Below, piece after piece: positions 18,121-26,557 of a DNA stretch of 64,000 bases; position 1 is the stretch's first letter, and each line of letters begins with the position of its first letter. The translations under genes and the position numbers were made by a program. Source of the DNA: Portibacter lacus (GTDB taxonomy: Bacteria; Bacteroidota; Bacteroidia; Chitinophagales; Saprospiraceae); contig NZ_JAJNKA010000003.1 of NCBI RefSeq assembly GCF_021533215.1, positions 434,001 to 498,000 on the forward strand, in the 5' to 3' direction. The notes under the pieces were generated by a model, which was not told the DNA's origin, did not search any database, and worked only from the letters and a program-made list of their open reading frames with translations.

Positions 18121-19167
18121 CTAAAATCTTGGGCAAAATACTGCCGGATCGACTTTAGGTCTTTTGTAAATTTTCATAATGTAATTCGCACTTAACTCTA
18201 ACGCTCCGAAGCCTCTATTTGTATAAGATTTTCCAGAAATGGTCGTATCAAATGCCAGCCTTACTTGTAAGTCTTTCATATCGAAACCTAAGTAAATAGG
18301 AATAGCGTCCAGAGGATTAAGGGTGTTTGATCTAACACCTAAACCTCCATAAACTGTAATATCTTTCTTAGGGTCTAAATAATATCCAGTTAACGCTTGG
18401 AATGCTACTTCTACGTTACTCCCAAAATTTTGAAAGATAACAGCTGGAATTATTCTAGTTCTTGGATTCAATAGTCTATCATATTCGAAAAATCCAGTTA
18501 GTCTTACAGGTGTACGCTGTCCACCTCCACTTCCTAACTTCTTAAGTGGGCTATTCACGTGTGCCGCTGACAAGCCTAATCTATATGCAGATACTTTATC
18601 TATTATAGACTTAAAGGCAATTCCACCACCAAAATCACCTTTCGTGCTCTGATTTTCTGGATCTTGATATTCTGCTAACTTAGGATCTGACCCAATTCCT
18701 AATAGATCTGTTTCAAATAAGAAATTGTCTGCCTTTTTTACACTGAATGAAGTTGTCCCAGAATTAATAGCAAAAGAAAGCGTGCTTTTCCCTCCTCTAC
18801 CTAAAGGCATATGGTAAGATATAGCTTGTGCCGTTCCAGTTTGCTTTACATTTCCGATTCCAGCAACATCCGATGTCAAGGCCAATCCGATTCCTACCCA
18901 ATCCTGCTCTCTAATCCCACGAATCACTGGCGCATCTAAATATGCTGTGTATGTTTCATAACCTCTCGATGATGCAACAGCATTCGAACTTCCTATCAAA
19001 TCTTGGATTCTATAAACACCTCCTACTCTTGCTGTACCACTGAATGAGCCCGCGAGTGCTGGATTCAAACCTATAGGCGCCATCTGGAACATCGAAAAAT
19101 GAATATCCTGTGCTTGTAGACCTATTGAAAGAAAAAGAAATGATATTATGGTAATTCTAATTTTCAT
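18121..19167 (-). CDS. PorP/SprF family type IX secretion-associated outer-membrane protein
   Basis: A 348-residue predicted outer-membrane beta-barrel with signal peptide (ending SIGLQAQ). The mature start DIHFSMFQMAPIGLNPALAG is the classic PorP/SprF opening. Family members sit beside OmpA-type genes and serve as docking proteins for particular T9SS cargo, especially proteins with type B tails. It heads a PorP-OmpA-PnuC transcription unit. A near -7 box (TATCTTTC on the minus strand, 19186-19193) lies about 20 bases before the start, with a TTG some 23 bases further upstream. A type B cargo, the SprB-repeat protein at the right edge, is in the same window but far away. Confidence 0.92.
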   Translation of the reverse strand: MKIRITIISFLFLSIGLQAQDIHFSMFQMAPIGLNPALAGSFSGTARVGGVYRIQDLIGSSNAVASSRGYETYTAYLDAPVIRGIREQDWVGIGLALTSDVAGIGNVKQTGTAQAISYHMPLGRGGKSTLSFAINSGTTSFSVKKADNFLFETDLLGIGSDPKLAEYQDPENQSTKGDFGGGIAFKSIIDKVSAYRLGLSAAHVNSPLKKLGSGGGQRTPVRLTGFFEYDRLLNPRTRIIPAVIFQNFGSNVEVAFQALTGYYLDPKKDITVYGGLGVRSNTLNPLDAIPIYLGFDMKDLQVRLAFDTTISGKSYTNRGFGALELSANYIMKIYKRPKVDPAVFCPRF

Positions 19168-19280
19168 ATGTTTTCATTAGTGATCGAAAGATAATCTTTT
19201 TTTTGGAATCCGACTGCAATTGACTTATTATGCGTACTTAAGGTGTAAAAATATTAATTTATCCATAATCCTTAGTAAAA

Positions 19281-20273
19281 TTGAACATTAAATCAAAAGC
19301 GATCAGAAACAGTGTCATCGTTGTTTTTATTTGTTTTTCAGGTCAATGGCTATTTGGGCAATCCTCTTTTATCGTTCCATCTGATACTTTAAATCATAAA
19401 CGATTTAATACAGCAACTATTTTTGCAGCAAGTACATATTCTGCTTTTTCCGTTGGTCTATATAACGTATGGTATCGCCAATACGACCAAACCTCATTTC
19501 ATTTTTTCAATGACTGGAATGAATGGAATAACATGGATAAGATGGGGCACTTCTATACTGCCTACTTCCAAGGTGTCCTCTGCTACCAAGGCGCTAAGTG
19601 GACAGGATTAAGTGAAAAAAAATCAATTTTAACAGGTGCAATCCTCGGTACACTTTTCCAAAGTACCATAGAAGTGATGGATGGATTCTCAGGTAAATGG
19701 GGATTTTCTGTGCCCGACATTGCGTATAATACTGCAGGAATTAGTGCATTCGTCGCCCAGCAATGGTATTGGAAAGAACAGCGAATTCACTTTAAAGTGT
19801 CTTCCTATAATCGTCCCTATTCAACTCAGCCGATTCTTTCAACGGATGGAGAAATTACAAACAGTCTAGAACAAAGAGCAGATAATTTATTTGGATCGTC
19901 TTTCGCAGCAAGGTTCTTAAAAGATTATAATGCGCAGACCATCTGGGCCAGTGTCAATATTCATTCTTTTCTTCCAGAGGAAAGCCGATTTCCAAAATGG
20001 CTAAATCTTGCCTTGGGAACTGGAAGTGAAAACATGTTCGGAGGATATGAAAACAAATGGGAAATAGACCAGCATACATTCGAACTTCACCTAGATGAGT
20101 TCCCAAGATACCGACAATTCTTCATTGGCTTAGATGTAGATCTTACCCGATTACCCATTGACAATTATTACTGGAACTCACTTCTTTCTATTCTTAACAT
20201 CTTCAAAATACCAGGACCTGCGATAGAGATTAACACCTTAGGGCAAATCAAATTTCACATCATCCATTTTTAG
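19281..20273 (+). CDS. DUF2279 family exported protein
   Basis: A 330-residue protein resembling the DUF2279/YfiM family: DKMGHFYTAYFQGVLCYQ, then LTGAILGTLFQSTIEVMDGFSGKWGFS and PDIAYNTAGISAFVAQQ. The HFYTAY and DGF/GFS/PDIAYN motifs are conserved in the family, which is periplasmic or outer-membrane associated and of unknown function. The start is TTG: the in-frame stop at 19266-19268 leaves no ATG or GTG ahead, and only the TTG gives a full signal peptide (VIVVFICFSGQWLFGQ). It converges on the M14 peptidase gene, with the two stop regions overlapping by 4 bases. Confidence 0.8.
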   Translation: MNIKSKAIRNSVIVVFICFSGQWLFGQSSFIVPSDTLNHKRFNTATIFAASTYSAFSVGLYNVWYRQYDQTSFHFFNDWNEWNNMDKMGHFYTAYFQGVLCYQGAKWTGLSEKKSILTGAILGTLFQSTIEVMDGFSGKWGFSVPDIAYNTAGISAFVAQQWYWKEQRIHFKVSSYNRPYSTQPILSTDGEITNSLEQRADNLFGSSFAARFLKDYNAQTIWASVNIHSFLPEESRFPKWLNLALGTGSENMFGGYENKWEIDQHTFELHLDEFPRYRQFFIGLDVDLTRLPIDNYYWNSLLSILNIFKIPGPAIEINTLGQIKFHIIHF

Positions 20274-22789
20274 TCAACTAGGAATAAAGCATTGGCAAAA
20301 AGTAATTGCCCTTCCTTCCAAAATCCTCTAAACAATGGATTATCGATCATATATACTATCGATCCACGTCCCATACTTTCTACGGCATAATCCACACTGC
20401 CAATTAATTTCTTTTTAGCCTCTGAGCCAGTGAAACCAATCGTCAATGCATCATTAGCAATAACACCCACATTATATGCACCTTTCAATGGTCTATAATT
20501 CAAACTACTCGTTTTAAGAGAATAGTATTTAGCCCCAATCCCATAAGAAAGTGGATGCGTTTTGTCCATATTAACTTGGAAAATAGCACCAGGCACATTA
20601 TTTACAATACGCCTTCTTTCCGCTCCTTCATAAGAGTGGAATCGATCTACTAATTCCGCTTGCTCCTTTTCTTCGTCCACTTCTTTTTTCTCTTCATCTG
20701 TGGCAAATTCCTTGAGTGCGAAGCCATCTTTATCTGCAAAACTACGATTCGCACTACCTAAACTTAATAATTTGCCTCCATCTCTTACCCAATCCTTTAT
20801 TTCATCTAACTCATTGCTAGAAAACCCATACCAACCATCAGTCATTACGAGCACGTTATATTTGCTCATATCGACCCTAGATAGTCGATCTGAATCTACT
20901 ATCGTTAATGGATAATCAAGCACTTGTTCAAAATAATGCCACACTTGTCCGAAAGAGTTAGGAGAAGTTTTCTCTCCCGAAAGCACTAATACTTTTGGCT
21001 CTTTTAACAAGCTCATTTTACTAGATCCTAAGTCAGCGCCTGAATCTGCAAACCCAGTTTTTACAATTTTATAATCATCTGCTTCAGCTCCTGCGTCTTT
21101 CACCAGTTTTAATAAACTGTTCGCATAGGATTTATTGTCAGCTTTAGTTATGATTACACTATTTCTATCAAATTTCTTTCCCTCTATGGAGAAAGGAATA
21201 GAAGATAACCTCATGGTCACTTCTTTCTTATGCAGCTGAGCAATAAGCTTTGCATCTTCTAGTGATTCCCACCCAATAACAATCGCATAATAATCATCTT
21301 CCTTAGCAGACATTTCCGATTTCATCTTCAGCGAATCTGCTCGAATAATAGAAGTACTAGCATATGCTTGGAGACCATAAGCATAAGGTAGTGCCCATGC
21401 TGTAATATCATACGTTAGTGAATCTTGCAATACAGATTCTGGATCGAGAAGTACCTGAATAAGCGTTTTCTTAGGCTGATCCGTCGAAATTACTAAATCA
21501 CGCTCCTCTATATTAAATGTACCTTCTCGACCACTCTGAAAGTTGAATCCTTTGCCAGATCCACCAGCAGATGTCCACATATATTTTATTCCTTGTCTAT
21601 CTAAAAGACTTGCAAGTTCATTTGCTTTTTCTCTATTCTCTCCTTTAATAATGTAAGATTTAAATCGACCAGGTGCTGGCTGAGCATAGAAGTTTTTAAA
21701 CTCTTTAATGAGTTCATCAGCATTATTCGAAGCAGCCTCTATAGTAGAAAGCGCCGTTGTATAATGATGTTGAACTCTGTCTTGAAGTGTTAATACTTCT
21801 CCATTCGCCATATCAATTGCACGACCACCTCTAGGTCCGCCTCCCTGCTCATAAGTCATTCCTATTGCACCATTAAAGATAGGATAGGTATCACCGTAAC
21901 TTGGGTAAAACAAATCAAAAACTTCCTTCGTAAAATACAACCATCCTTTTTTATCGAAGTATTTCGCATGATTCTTCCCTATTGTTGTCTGGAAATCATT
22001 TTGCCACTTGGTAATGTAGTTATGGAATGGAGCAGCTGCAGGAGCAAAGTAATATGGACTTTCGGAGCCCATTTCATGAAAATCAACATGAACCTGAGGC
22101 ATCCACATGTTATACACTTTCATCCTTTGTTGAGATTCTATCTGTGTCTGCCATGCCCAGTCTCTATTTAAGTCAAACAAGTAATGATTTACTCTTCCTC
22201 CAGGCCATGGTTCGCTGTGTTCTCTATCTTCCGCGCTTGTGTTTTTATTTTTCTCGGCTACATTTCTGTGCCAATGTGTGTATCGAGAGTAACCATCTGG
22301 ATTAATGGAAGGATCATAGATTACAACTGTATTTTCAAGCCACTTTTTAACTTCAGGATTTGCGCCAGTGACTAATTCATAAATTACAGGCATCGAACTT
22401 TCAGAACCTGCCGCTTCATTTCCATGCACACTAAAACTTAACCAGACAACTGTGATGTGATCAACTTCAGGGAAAGACTTTCCTTCTGGCAACCCAGCAC
22501 GATGTAAGTTATTCAATCTTATTTTATCAATATTGTCTATATTCTCTTGAGAAGATATCACTAAATTCAGTAATGGTCTTTTTTGATTCGTACGACCATA
22601 CTCTGTAATTAATACGTTATCATTTTCCTCCGCAACATGATACATGTAATCCACTAATAAGTGGTGTGGTGTAAATTCATCACCTATAATATGAGGAAGA
22701 AAATCATTAGGAGGCAAAGTCTGTGCATGAGCAGTACAAGCCAATACGAACAAACCTGTTATCAACACTGCGAATTTGTGAAAATTCAT
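20270..22789 (-). CDS. Secreted M14-family zinc carboxypeptidase
   Basis: An 839-residue exported peptidase with a signal peptide (ending CTAHAQ). Zinc ligands His122 and Glu125 are in SVHGNEAAGSES, the third ligand histidine is in QVHVDFHEMGS, and the catalytic glutamate is likely in GMTYEQGGGPRGG. DPSINPDGYSRYTHW and FDLNRDWAW are further family motifs. The C-terminal half (from about residue 400) contains a glutamine amidotransferase-like fold region (KYNVLVMTDGWYGFSSNELDEIKDWVRDGGKL) seen in large Bacteroidota M14 proteins. There is no T9SS tail, so it may be periplasmic. It probably trims peptides for nutrition. Monocistronic in appearance. Confidence 0.9.
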   Translation of the reverse strand: MNFHKFAVLITGLFVLACTAHAQTLPPNDFLPHIIGDEFTPHHLLVDYMYHVAEENDNVLITEYGRTNQKRPLLNLVISSQENIDNIDKIRLNNLHRAGLPEGKSFPEVDHITVVWLSFSVHGNEAAGSESSMPVIYELVTGANPEVKKWLENTVVIYDPSINPDGYSRYTHWHRNVAEKNKNTSAEDREHSEPWPGGRVNHYLFDLNRDWAWQTQIESQQRMKVYNMWMPQVHVDFHEMGSESPYYFAPAAAPFHNYITKWQNDFQTTIGKNHAKYFDKKGWLYFTKEVFDLFYPSYGDTYPIFNGAIGMTYEQGGGPRGGRAIDMANGEVLTLQDRVQHHYTTALSTIEAASNNADELIKEFKNFYAQPAPGRFKSYIIKGENREKANELASLLDRQGIKYMWTSAGGSGKGFNFQSGREGTFNIEERDLVISTDQPKKTLIQVLLDPESVLQDSLTYDITAWALPYAYGLQAYASTSIIRADSLKMKSEMSAKEDDYYAIVIGWESLEDAKLIAQLHKKEVTMRLSSIPFSIEGKKFDRNSVIITKADNKSYANSLLKLVKDAGAEADDYKIVKTGFADSGADLGSSKMSLLKEPKVLVLSGEKTSPNSFGQVWHYFEQVLDYPLTIVDSDRLSRVDMSKYNVLVMTDGWYGFSSNELDEIKDWVRDGGKLLSLGSANRSFADKDGFALKEFATDEEKKEVDEEKEQAELVDRFHSYEGAERRRIVNNVPGAIFQVNMDKTHPLSYGIGAKYYSLKTSSLNYRPLKGAYNVGVIANDALTIGFTGSEAKKKLIGSVDYAVESMGRGSIVYMIDNPLFRGFWKEGQLLFANALFLVD

Positions 22790-22868
22790 AAGATCATTTT
22801 ACAATATGACAAAAACTAAAGTTAACAAAAATTAGTAATTGCGATTGTAAAATTACTTGAAAGCAAAT

Positions 22869-23822
22869 CTATGTTTTCTCTATAATTTTCACGATCGTAT
22901 CTGAATCTCCCATGGTATAATAATGCAAACATGGAACTCCGGCAGCTTTTAATTCTTTAGACTGTTGGATGGCCCATTCTATACCGATTTCTTTGACATG
23001 ACTTGTATCTTTTGCTTTTAACAATTCCTTGGAAAGTGCTTCAGGAAGGTTAATATAAAAATTACGAGGGATAGCGTTTATCTGATATTTTTTTGTCAAT
23101 GGTTTTAACCCTGGAACGATCGGAACATTAATACCTGCAGCGCGACATCTCTTCACGTAATCGAAATATTTCTCATTGTCGTAAAACATCTGAGTTACAA
23201 TATATGAAGCACCAGCATCAATTTTAGCCTTCGTATACTTTAGATCTGTTTCGATGTTCGGTGACTCATACTGCTTTTCAGGATATCCAGCTACACCTAT
23301 GCAGAAGTTAGTCTTATTCCCATTTTCAATGTTAGAATCAAGGTAGATTCCTTTATTCATATTTGATATTTGTTCTACTAGATCAACGGCATAGGAATGG
23401 CCTCCTTCTTCTGGAATAAACTTGCTATCAAACTTTCTTGCATCTCCTCTTAACGCTAACACATTATTGATATTCAAGAAATTTAGATCGATCAAGGCAT
23501 CTTCCGTATTCTCCTTAGTAAATCCACCACATATTAAGTGCGGAACTGCATCTACGCCATACCGGTGCATTAATGCAGCACAAATCCCTACAGTTCCTGG
23601 ACGTTTCCGAATGGCAACTTTTTCAAAGAAGCCTGATTTACGTTCTGTATATATGAACTCCTCTCTGTGATAAGTTACATCTACAAAAGGAGGCTTGAAC
23701 TCCATTAATGGATCCAGCGTATCAAAAATTGACTTCATACTACCCCCTTTAAGTGGCGGTAAAACTTCAAATGAGGTCAATGTTTCTCCTTTCGCTTTCT
23801 CGAAATATTCGGTAACTTTCAT
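22869..23822 (-). CDS. metF: 5,10-methylenetetrahydrofolate reductase
   Basis: Reduces methylene-THF to methyl-THF with NAD(P)H and FAD, supplying methyl groups for methionine synthesis. Recognised by TSFEVLPPLKGGSMKSIFDTLDPL, LALRGDARKF (the LALRGD/P signature), GVAGYPEKQYESPN, DAGASYIVTQMFYDNEKYFDY and PIVPGLKPLTKKYQ. I place the start at 23822 (MKVTEYF), giving 317 residues; the upstream ATG at 23870 adds 16 residues unlike the family. A TAAATTTG box on the minus strand at 23924-23931 is a possible promoter, leaving a leader of about 90 bases with one small hairpin (AGAG/CTCT) but no riboswitch I can recognise. Confidence 0.96.
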   Translation of the reverse strand: MKVTEYFEKAKGETLTSFEVLPPLKGGSMKSIFDTLDPLMEFKPPFVDVTYHREEFIYTERKSGFFEKVAIRKRPGTVGICAALMHRYGVDAVPHLICGGFTKENTEDALIDLNFLNINNVLALRGDARKFDSKFIPEEGGHSYAVDLVEQISNMNKGIYLDSNIENGNKTNFCIGVAGYPEKQYESPNIETDLKYTKAKIDAGASYIVTQMFYDNEKYFDYVKRCRAAGINVPIVPGLKPLTKKYQINAIPRNFYINLPEALSKELLKAKDTSHVKEIGIEWAIQQSKELKAAGVPCLHYYTMGDSDTIVKIIEKT

Positions 23823-23923
23823 TTTATTATTTTGTTTAGAGCTGCAACTCTGAGCATCCAATTTCGGCAATGTAAACGTTGGATATACATTAAGCCAAGT
23901 TTTAAAATTTAATTTCTGGATGG

Positions 23924-23931
23924 CAAATTTA
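23924..23931 (-). promoter_or_regulatory. Candidate -7 box for metF
   Basis: TAAATTTG on the minus strand matches TAnnTTTG and lies about 100 bases before the chosen metF start. No -33 TTG is found at the right distance, so this is tentative. Confidence 0.3.
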
Positions 23932-24084
23932 AAAATTTAGTGGTATAAGTTGCAGTTTAGTCTGTATCGGTTTCATACTTAATTTATTTCTTTCCAAAAT
24001 TCTTCCCGTAACAAGCCTATATTTCCTTCGCATTGATTACTAATTAATAACAATGGATTTAATACATATTTAAGATTACCTCCT

Positions 24085-24380
24085 ATGTATAAACAAGAAG
24101 AATACGACGTCATCCACCATAATATAAAGATCGTGCAATAAATATACCGTTTGAGGTAAATGAGTTTATATCATGTGATTCAATCTTTATTCGATCCGAA
24201 TCAGTTAGATTTAAATTTTGCGGGAAAGAAATAATAGAATCCTACAACGGCCGTGATCCGATCATTGAGAAAGGTAGCGAAAGGAAAAGTTTGGTCGGCT
24301 ATTTCTTCACTAAGGATCTGCTTTGCTTTAATGACATATCAAAAGCCAGCATTACTAGATTTACAAAAAGTTACAATTAA
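24085..24380 (+). pseudogene. Possible frameshifted remnant of a small gene, unrecognised
   Basis: An ATG at 24085 opens 18 codons (MYKQEEYDVIHHNIKIVQ) and stops at 24141. An overlapping frame without any start codon, open from 24123 to the stop at 24380, encodes 85 residues with ordinary-looking composition (KDRAINIPFEVNEF, then FKFCGKEIIESYNGRD and LVGYFFTKDLLCFNDIS). Joining the two frames near 24125 with a single shift would give a protein of about 98 residues. I do not recognise it. The stop overlaps the end of the next gene on the other strand. It could be a decayed small gene or chance; the protein-like composition of the long startless frame favours the former. Confidence 0.35.
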
Positions 24381-25042
24381 TTATCGTCTGACTTCTTCCG
24401 CTTAAAATCTCCCCGCTTCCATGCCTTTATAAACTTAGACCAAGCGACTAAGTCAAATATTTTCTGAGGTTTAAACTGTCCGGCAGAGTATGTAGCTGCT
24501 GCCTGTTCCTTTAAGTAGAAATTTCCTGCTTCCGTCCCATCTACTGGAACCGTTTCTCTTAACTTCGACAAAGCGTTAGACGCTAAGTTTCTTTTTGCAC
24601 GTTCTTGCATTTCATCTGAAACGTCGATGGCAAGAAATTCAATATCAAAGTATTCTCTACTCGGCCATGGATAGATTACAGCGGTTGGTAAAAGAATTGA
24701 ATCCTGGGACATAATCTGAATAAACGAATACATATTATTCCGAATGGTATCCGGTATTAAAAATTCTACAGTTTGATACCCTAGATGTGAAAAGACAACT
24801 GTCTCTCCTACTTTCCCTACCAATGAGAAGAATCCATTGATTTCAGATACCGTACCTCTACTTGTTCCTTTCACACCAATATTAGTATATGGTAATGGAA
24901 CAACATCACCTCCTTGTTCTGTTACGACAAGCCCTGAAAACTGAACCACTTTAATGGTGTCTTGATTTTTTTGTCCAAATACGATCACTGTGCTAAACAC
25001 GCACAATACTAAAACCGCAAATTTTAAGATAAACTTCTTCAT
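24377..25042 (-). CDS. Carboxypeptidase-regulatory-like (CarboxypepD_reg-like) exported protein
   Basis: A 221-residue exported protein with signal peptide (ending TVIVFGQ). Residues about 33-110 form a beta-sandwich of the type that precedes TonB-dependent receptors: FSGLVVTEQGGDVVPLPYTN, then GTSRGTVSEINGFFSLVGKVGETVVFSHLGYQ. Here it is not followed by a receptor; instead an alpha/beta C-terminal region of about 100 residues ends in a basic cluster (KRGDFKRKKSDDN). Stand-alone proteins of this shape are common in Bacteroidota and their role is not established. It stands alone, with more than 400 gene-free bases upstream. Confidence 0.75.
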   Translation of the reverse strand: MKKFILKFAVLVLCVFSTVIVFGQKNQDTIKVVQFSGLVVTEQGGDVVPLPYTNIGVKGTSRGTVSEINGFFSLVGKVGETVVFSHLGYQTVEFLIPDTIRNNMYSFIQIMSQDSILLPTAVIYPWPSREYFDIEFLAIDVSDEMQERAKRNLASNALSKLRETVPVDGTEAGNFYLKEQAAATYSAGQFKPQKIFDLVAWSKFIKAWKRGDFKRKKSDDN

Positions 25043-25486
25043 TAATTAAATGTAACCATTAAATAGTGATCAACAAAAGTAATATTTATTCATAACATAT
25101 CATGTAACGCTCTAAAACAGGCTTCGATGGAAGTTCTACTTTCTTTAACAAAGTTTTAACGAACCGGTTTAAATGAGCTATATTCTGAATATAAGCCTCA
25201 AATATCAATGACCCGAAAAATTAATTTAAATTATTTTCATTTTTTTTTGTGGCCTAATAAATACAGCAAATCCCATCACCTCCATGTACCTAATACACTG
25301 ACTGTCAATATTATTATACTGGCCCGATATATCATAATTATGTACGTACAATCTGTCGCCTACTTATCAAACACATGAAAGTTTTTTAAATATTTAAAAT
25401 AAATGTAGGGTATAGGGAAAAAATGTAGTCATACATAGTGAGACCCTAAACGGCTCAAATTTTTATAACAACTAAATTGCAAAATA
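25043..25486. other. Gene-free divergent interval
   Basis: About 440 A/T-rich bases between two divergent genes. It must hold both promoters, but I see no clean TAnnTTTG box and no conserved RNA structure. Confidence 0.5.
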
Positions 25487-26470
25487 ATGAAGTGGAGTTA
25501 CACCCTCGCTTTAAGTGTCCTTTTTATAGTGTTTACCTATGCACAATCTGACTCACCAGTCATCAAAAGATATGCTAAAGTACACCAAGATAAAAAATAT
25601 ATCATTACAGAATATGTATATCCTGATGGACATTTAGAAAATTATATTACATCTGTACCAGTTTCTCAATTACGAAAGCTAAATGCTCAAGACCCTTTAT
25701 TAAAGGCTAGTAAGAATATCTACTGGGATGAAAACACAGATAAAGAGGGCTTTCAAGTAAAAATGAATAGCACTGTAGGAATTCAAAAAGCATTCAATAA
25801 TGCACTTGCTGAAACGGAGGCGCAGTTGAATTTAGATAAAGGAACTTTAGGTTCAATCCATCTAGACGCTGACTTTCTATCTTACTCTACTGAGAAGCAA
25901 TCATTCGTATTAATTAATGAAGTTATTAATGCGATTTCAAAGTCGAAAGAATTCAGTTCATTAATTCCACTGGAAGCAGTTGATAAGAACATAAGTAAAG
26001 ATTCTAAGAAATTAGCTCAAAACTTAATGACTACTGGTACTTCTAACAAGAATACATCAGCAGAAAAAATAGGATATAGAAATATAGAATTCTCTGAACA
26101 CGTTAAGAATGATGGTGTTTTTCTTTCTAACGGAGAAGATGAAATAGCAATTCCACACATACAAGCAATCTATAACTGGATGTTTGCCGATGAATATACT
26201 GGATGGTATAACAGAAAGTTATTAATCAACAGGAATAGCAAAAACGGTTCTAATGGTTTAAAAGATGACTTCCAATTAAAAGGAATAGAAGGATTCATGG
26301 GAATCGGAATCGCAACTGGACAATTCATGGATGTTATTATAGACAATCCTACTTTCGAAAAAGCTACAAGTGTTGTTTTCCAATTAGTAGACCCGATCGA
26401 AGGATCTAGATATGGATACCAAATAATCGAAACAGAAGATACAAGATCTGCAATTATTGTTGCAGAGTAA
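25487..26470 (+). CDS. Exported protein of unknown function
   Basis: A 327-residue protein starting with a clear signal peptide (LALSVLFIVFTYAQ). The mature part is mixed alpha/beta, without cysteines, lipobox or T9SS tail, so it is probably periplasmic. The C-terminal third has a compact conserved-looking segment (AIPHIQAIYNWMFADEYTGWYN, then GIATGQFMDVIIDNPTF). I do not recognise a family. It stands alone with a strong terminator directly behind it, which suggests a highly expressed single-gene unit, but that is inference. Confidence 0.7.
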   Translation: MKWSYTLALSVLFIVFTYAQSDSPVIKRYAKVHQDKKYIITEYVYPDGHLENYITSVPVSQLRKLNAQDPLLKASKNIYWDENTDKEGFQVKMNSTVGIQKAFNNALAETEAQLNLDKGTLGSIHLDADFLSYSTEKQSFVLINEVINAISKSKEFSSLIPLEAVDKNISKDSKKLAQNLMTTGTSNKNTSAEKIGYRNIEFSEHVKNDGVFLSNGEDEIAIPHIQAIYNWMFADEYTGWYNRKLLINRNSKNGSNGLKDDFQLKGIEGFMGIGIATGQFMDVIIDNPTFEKATSVVFQLVDPIEGSRYGYQIIETEDTRSAIIVAE

Positions 26471-26493
26471 TAATAAACTTAAAATGAGAATAT

Positions 26494-26531
26494 AAAAAAG
26501 GGGTTCGAAAATTTTCGAACCCTTTTTTTTT
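26494..26531. terminator. Strong bidirectional intrinsic terminator
   Basis: A perfect 22-base palindrome (26501-26522, GGGTTCGAAAA and its complement) flanked by an A-run on the left and nine T on the right. It separates the convergent orphan gene and lon and can serve both. Confidence 0.9.
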
Positions 26532-26557
26532 GCTTTAATTTTTATTTTAATACTTTC

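Noticed and set aside
23823-23923. Possible riboswitch in the metF leader
   Set aside because: Only a short AGAG/CTCT hairpin is visible; none of the SAM or cobalamin riboswitch cores that I know can be laid on these bases.
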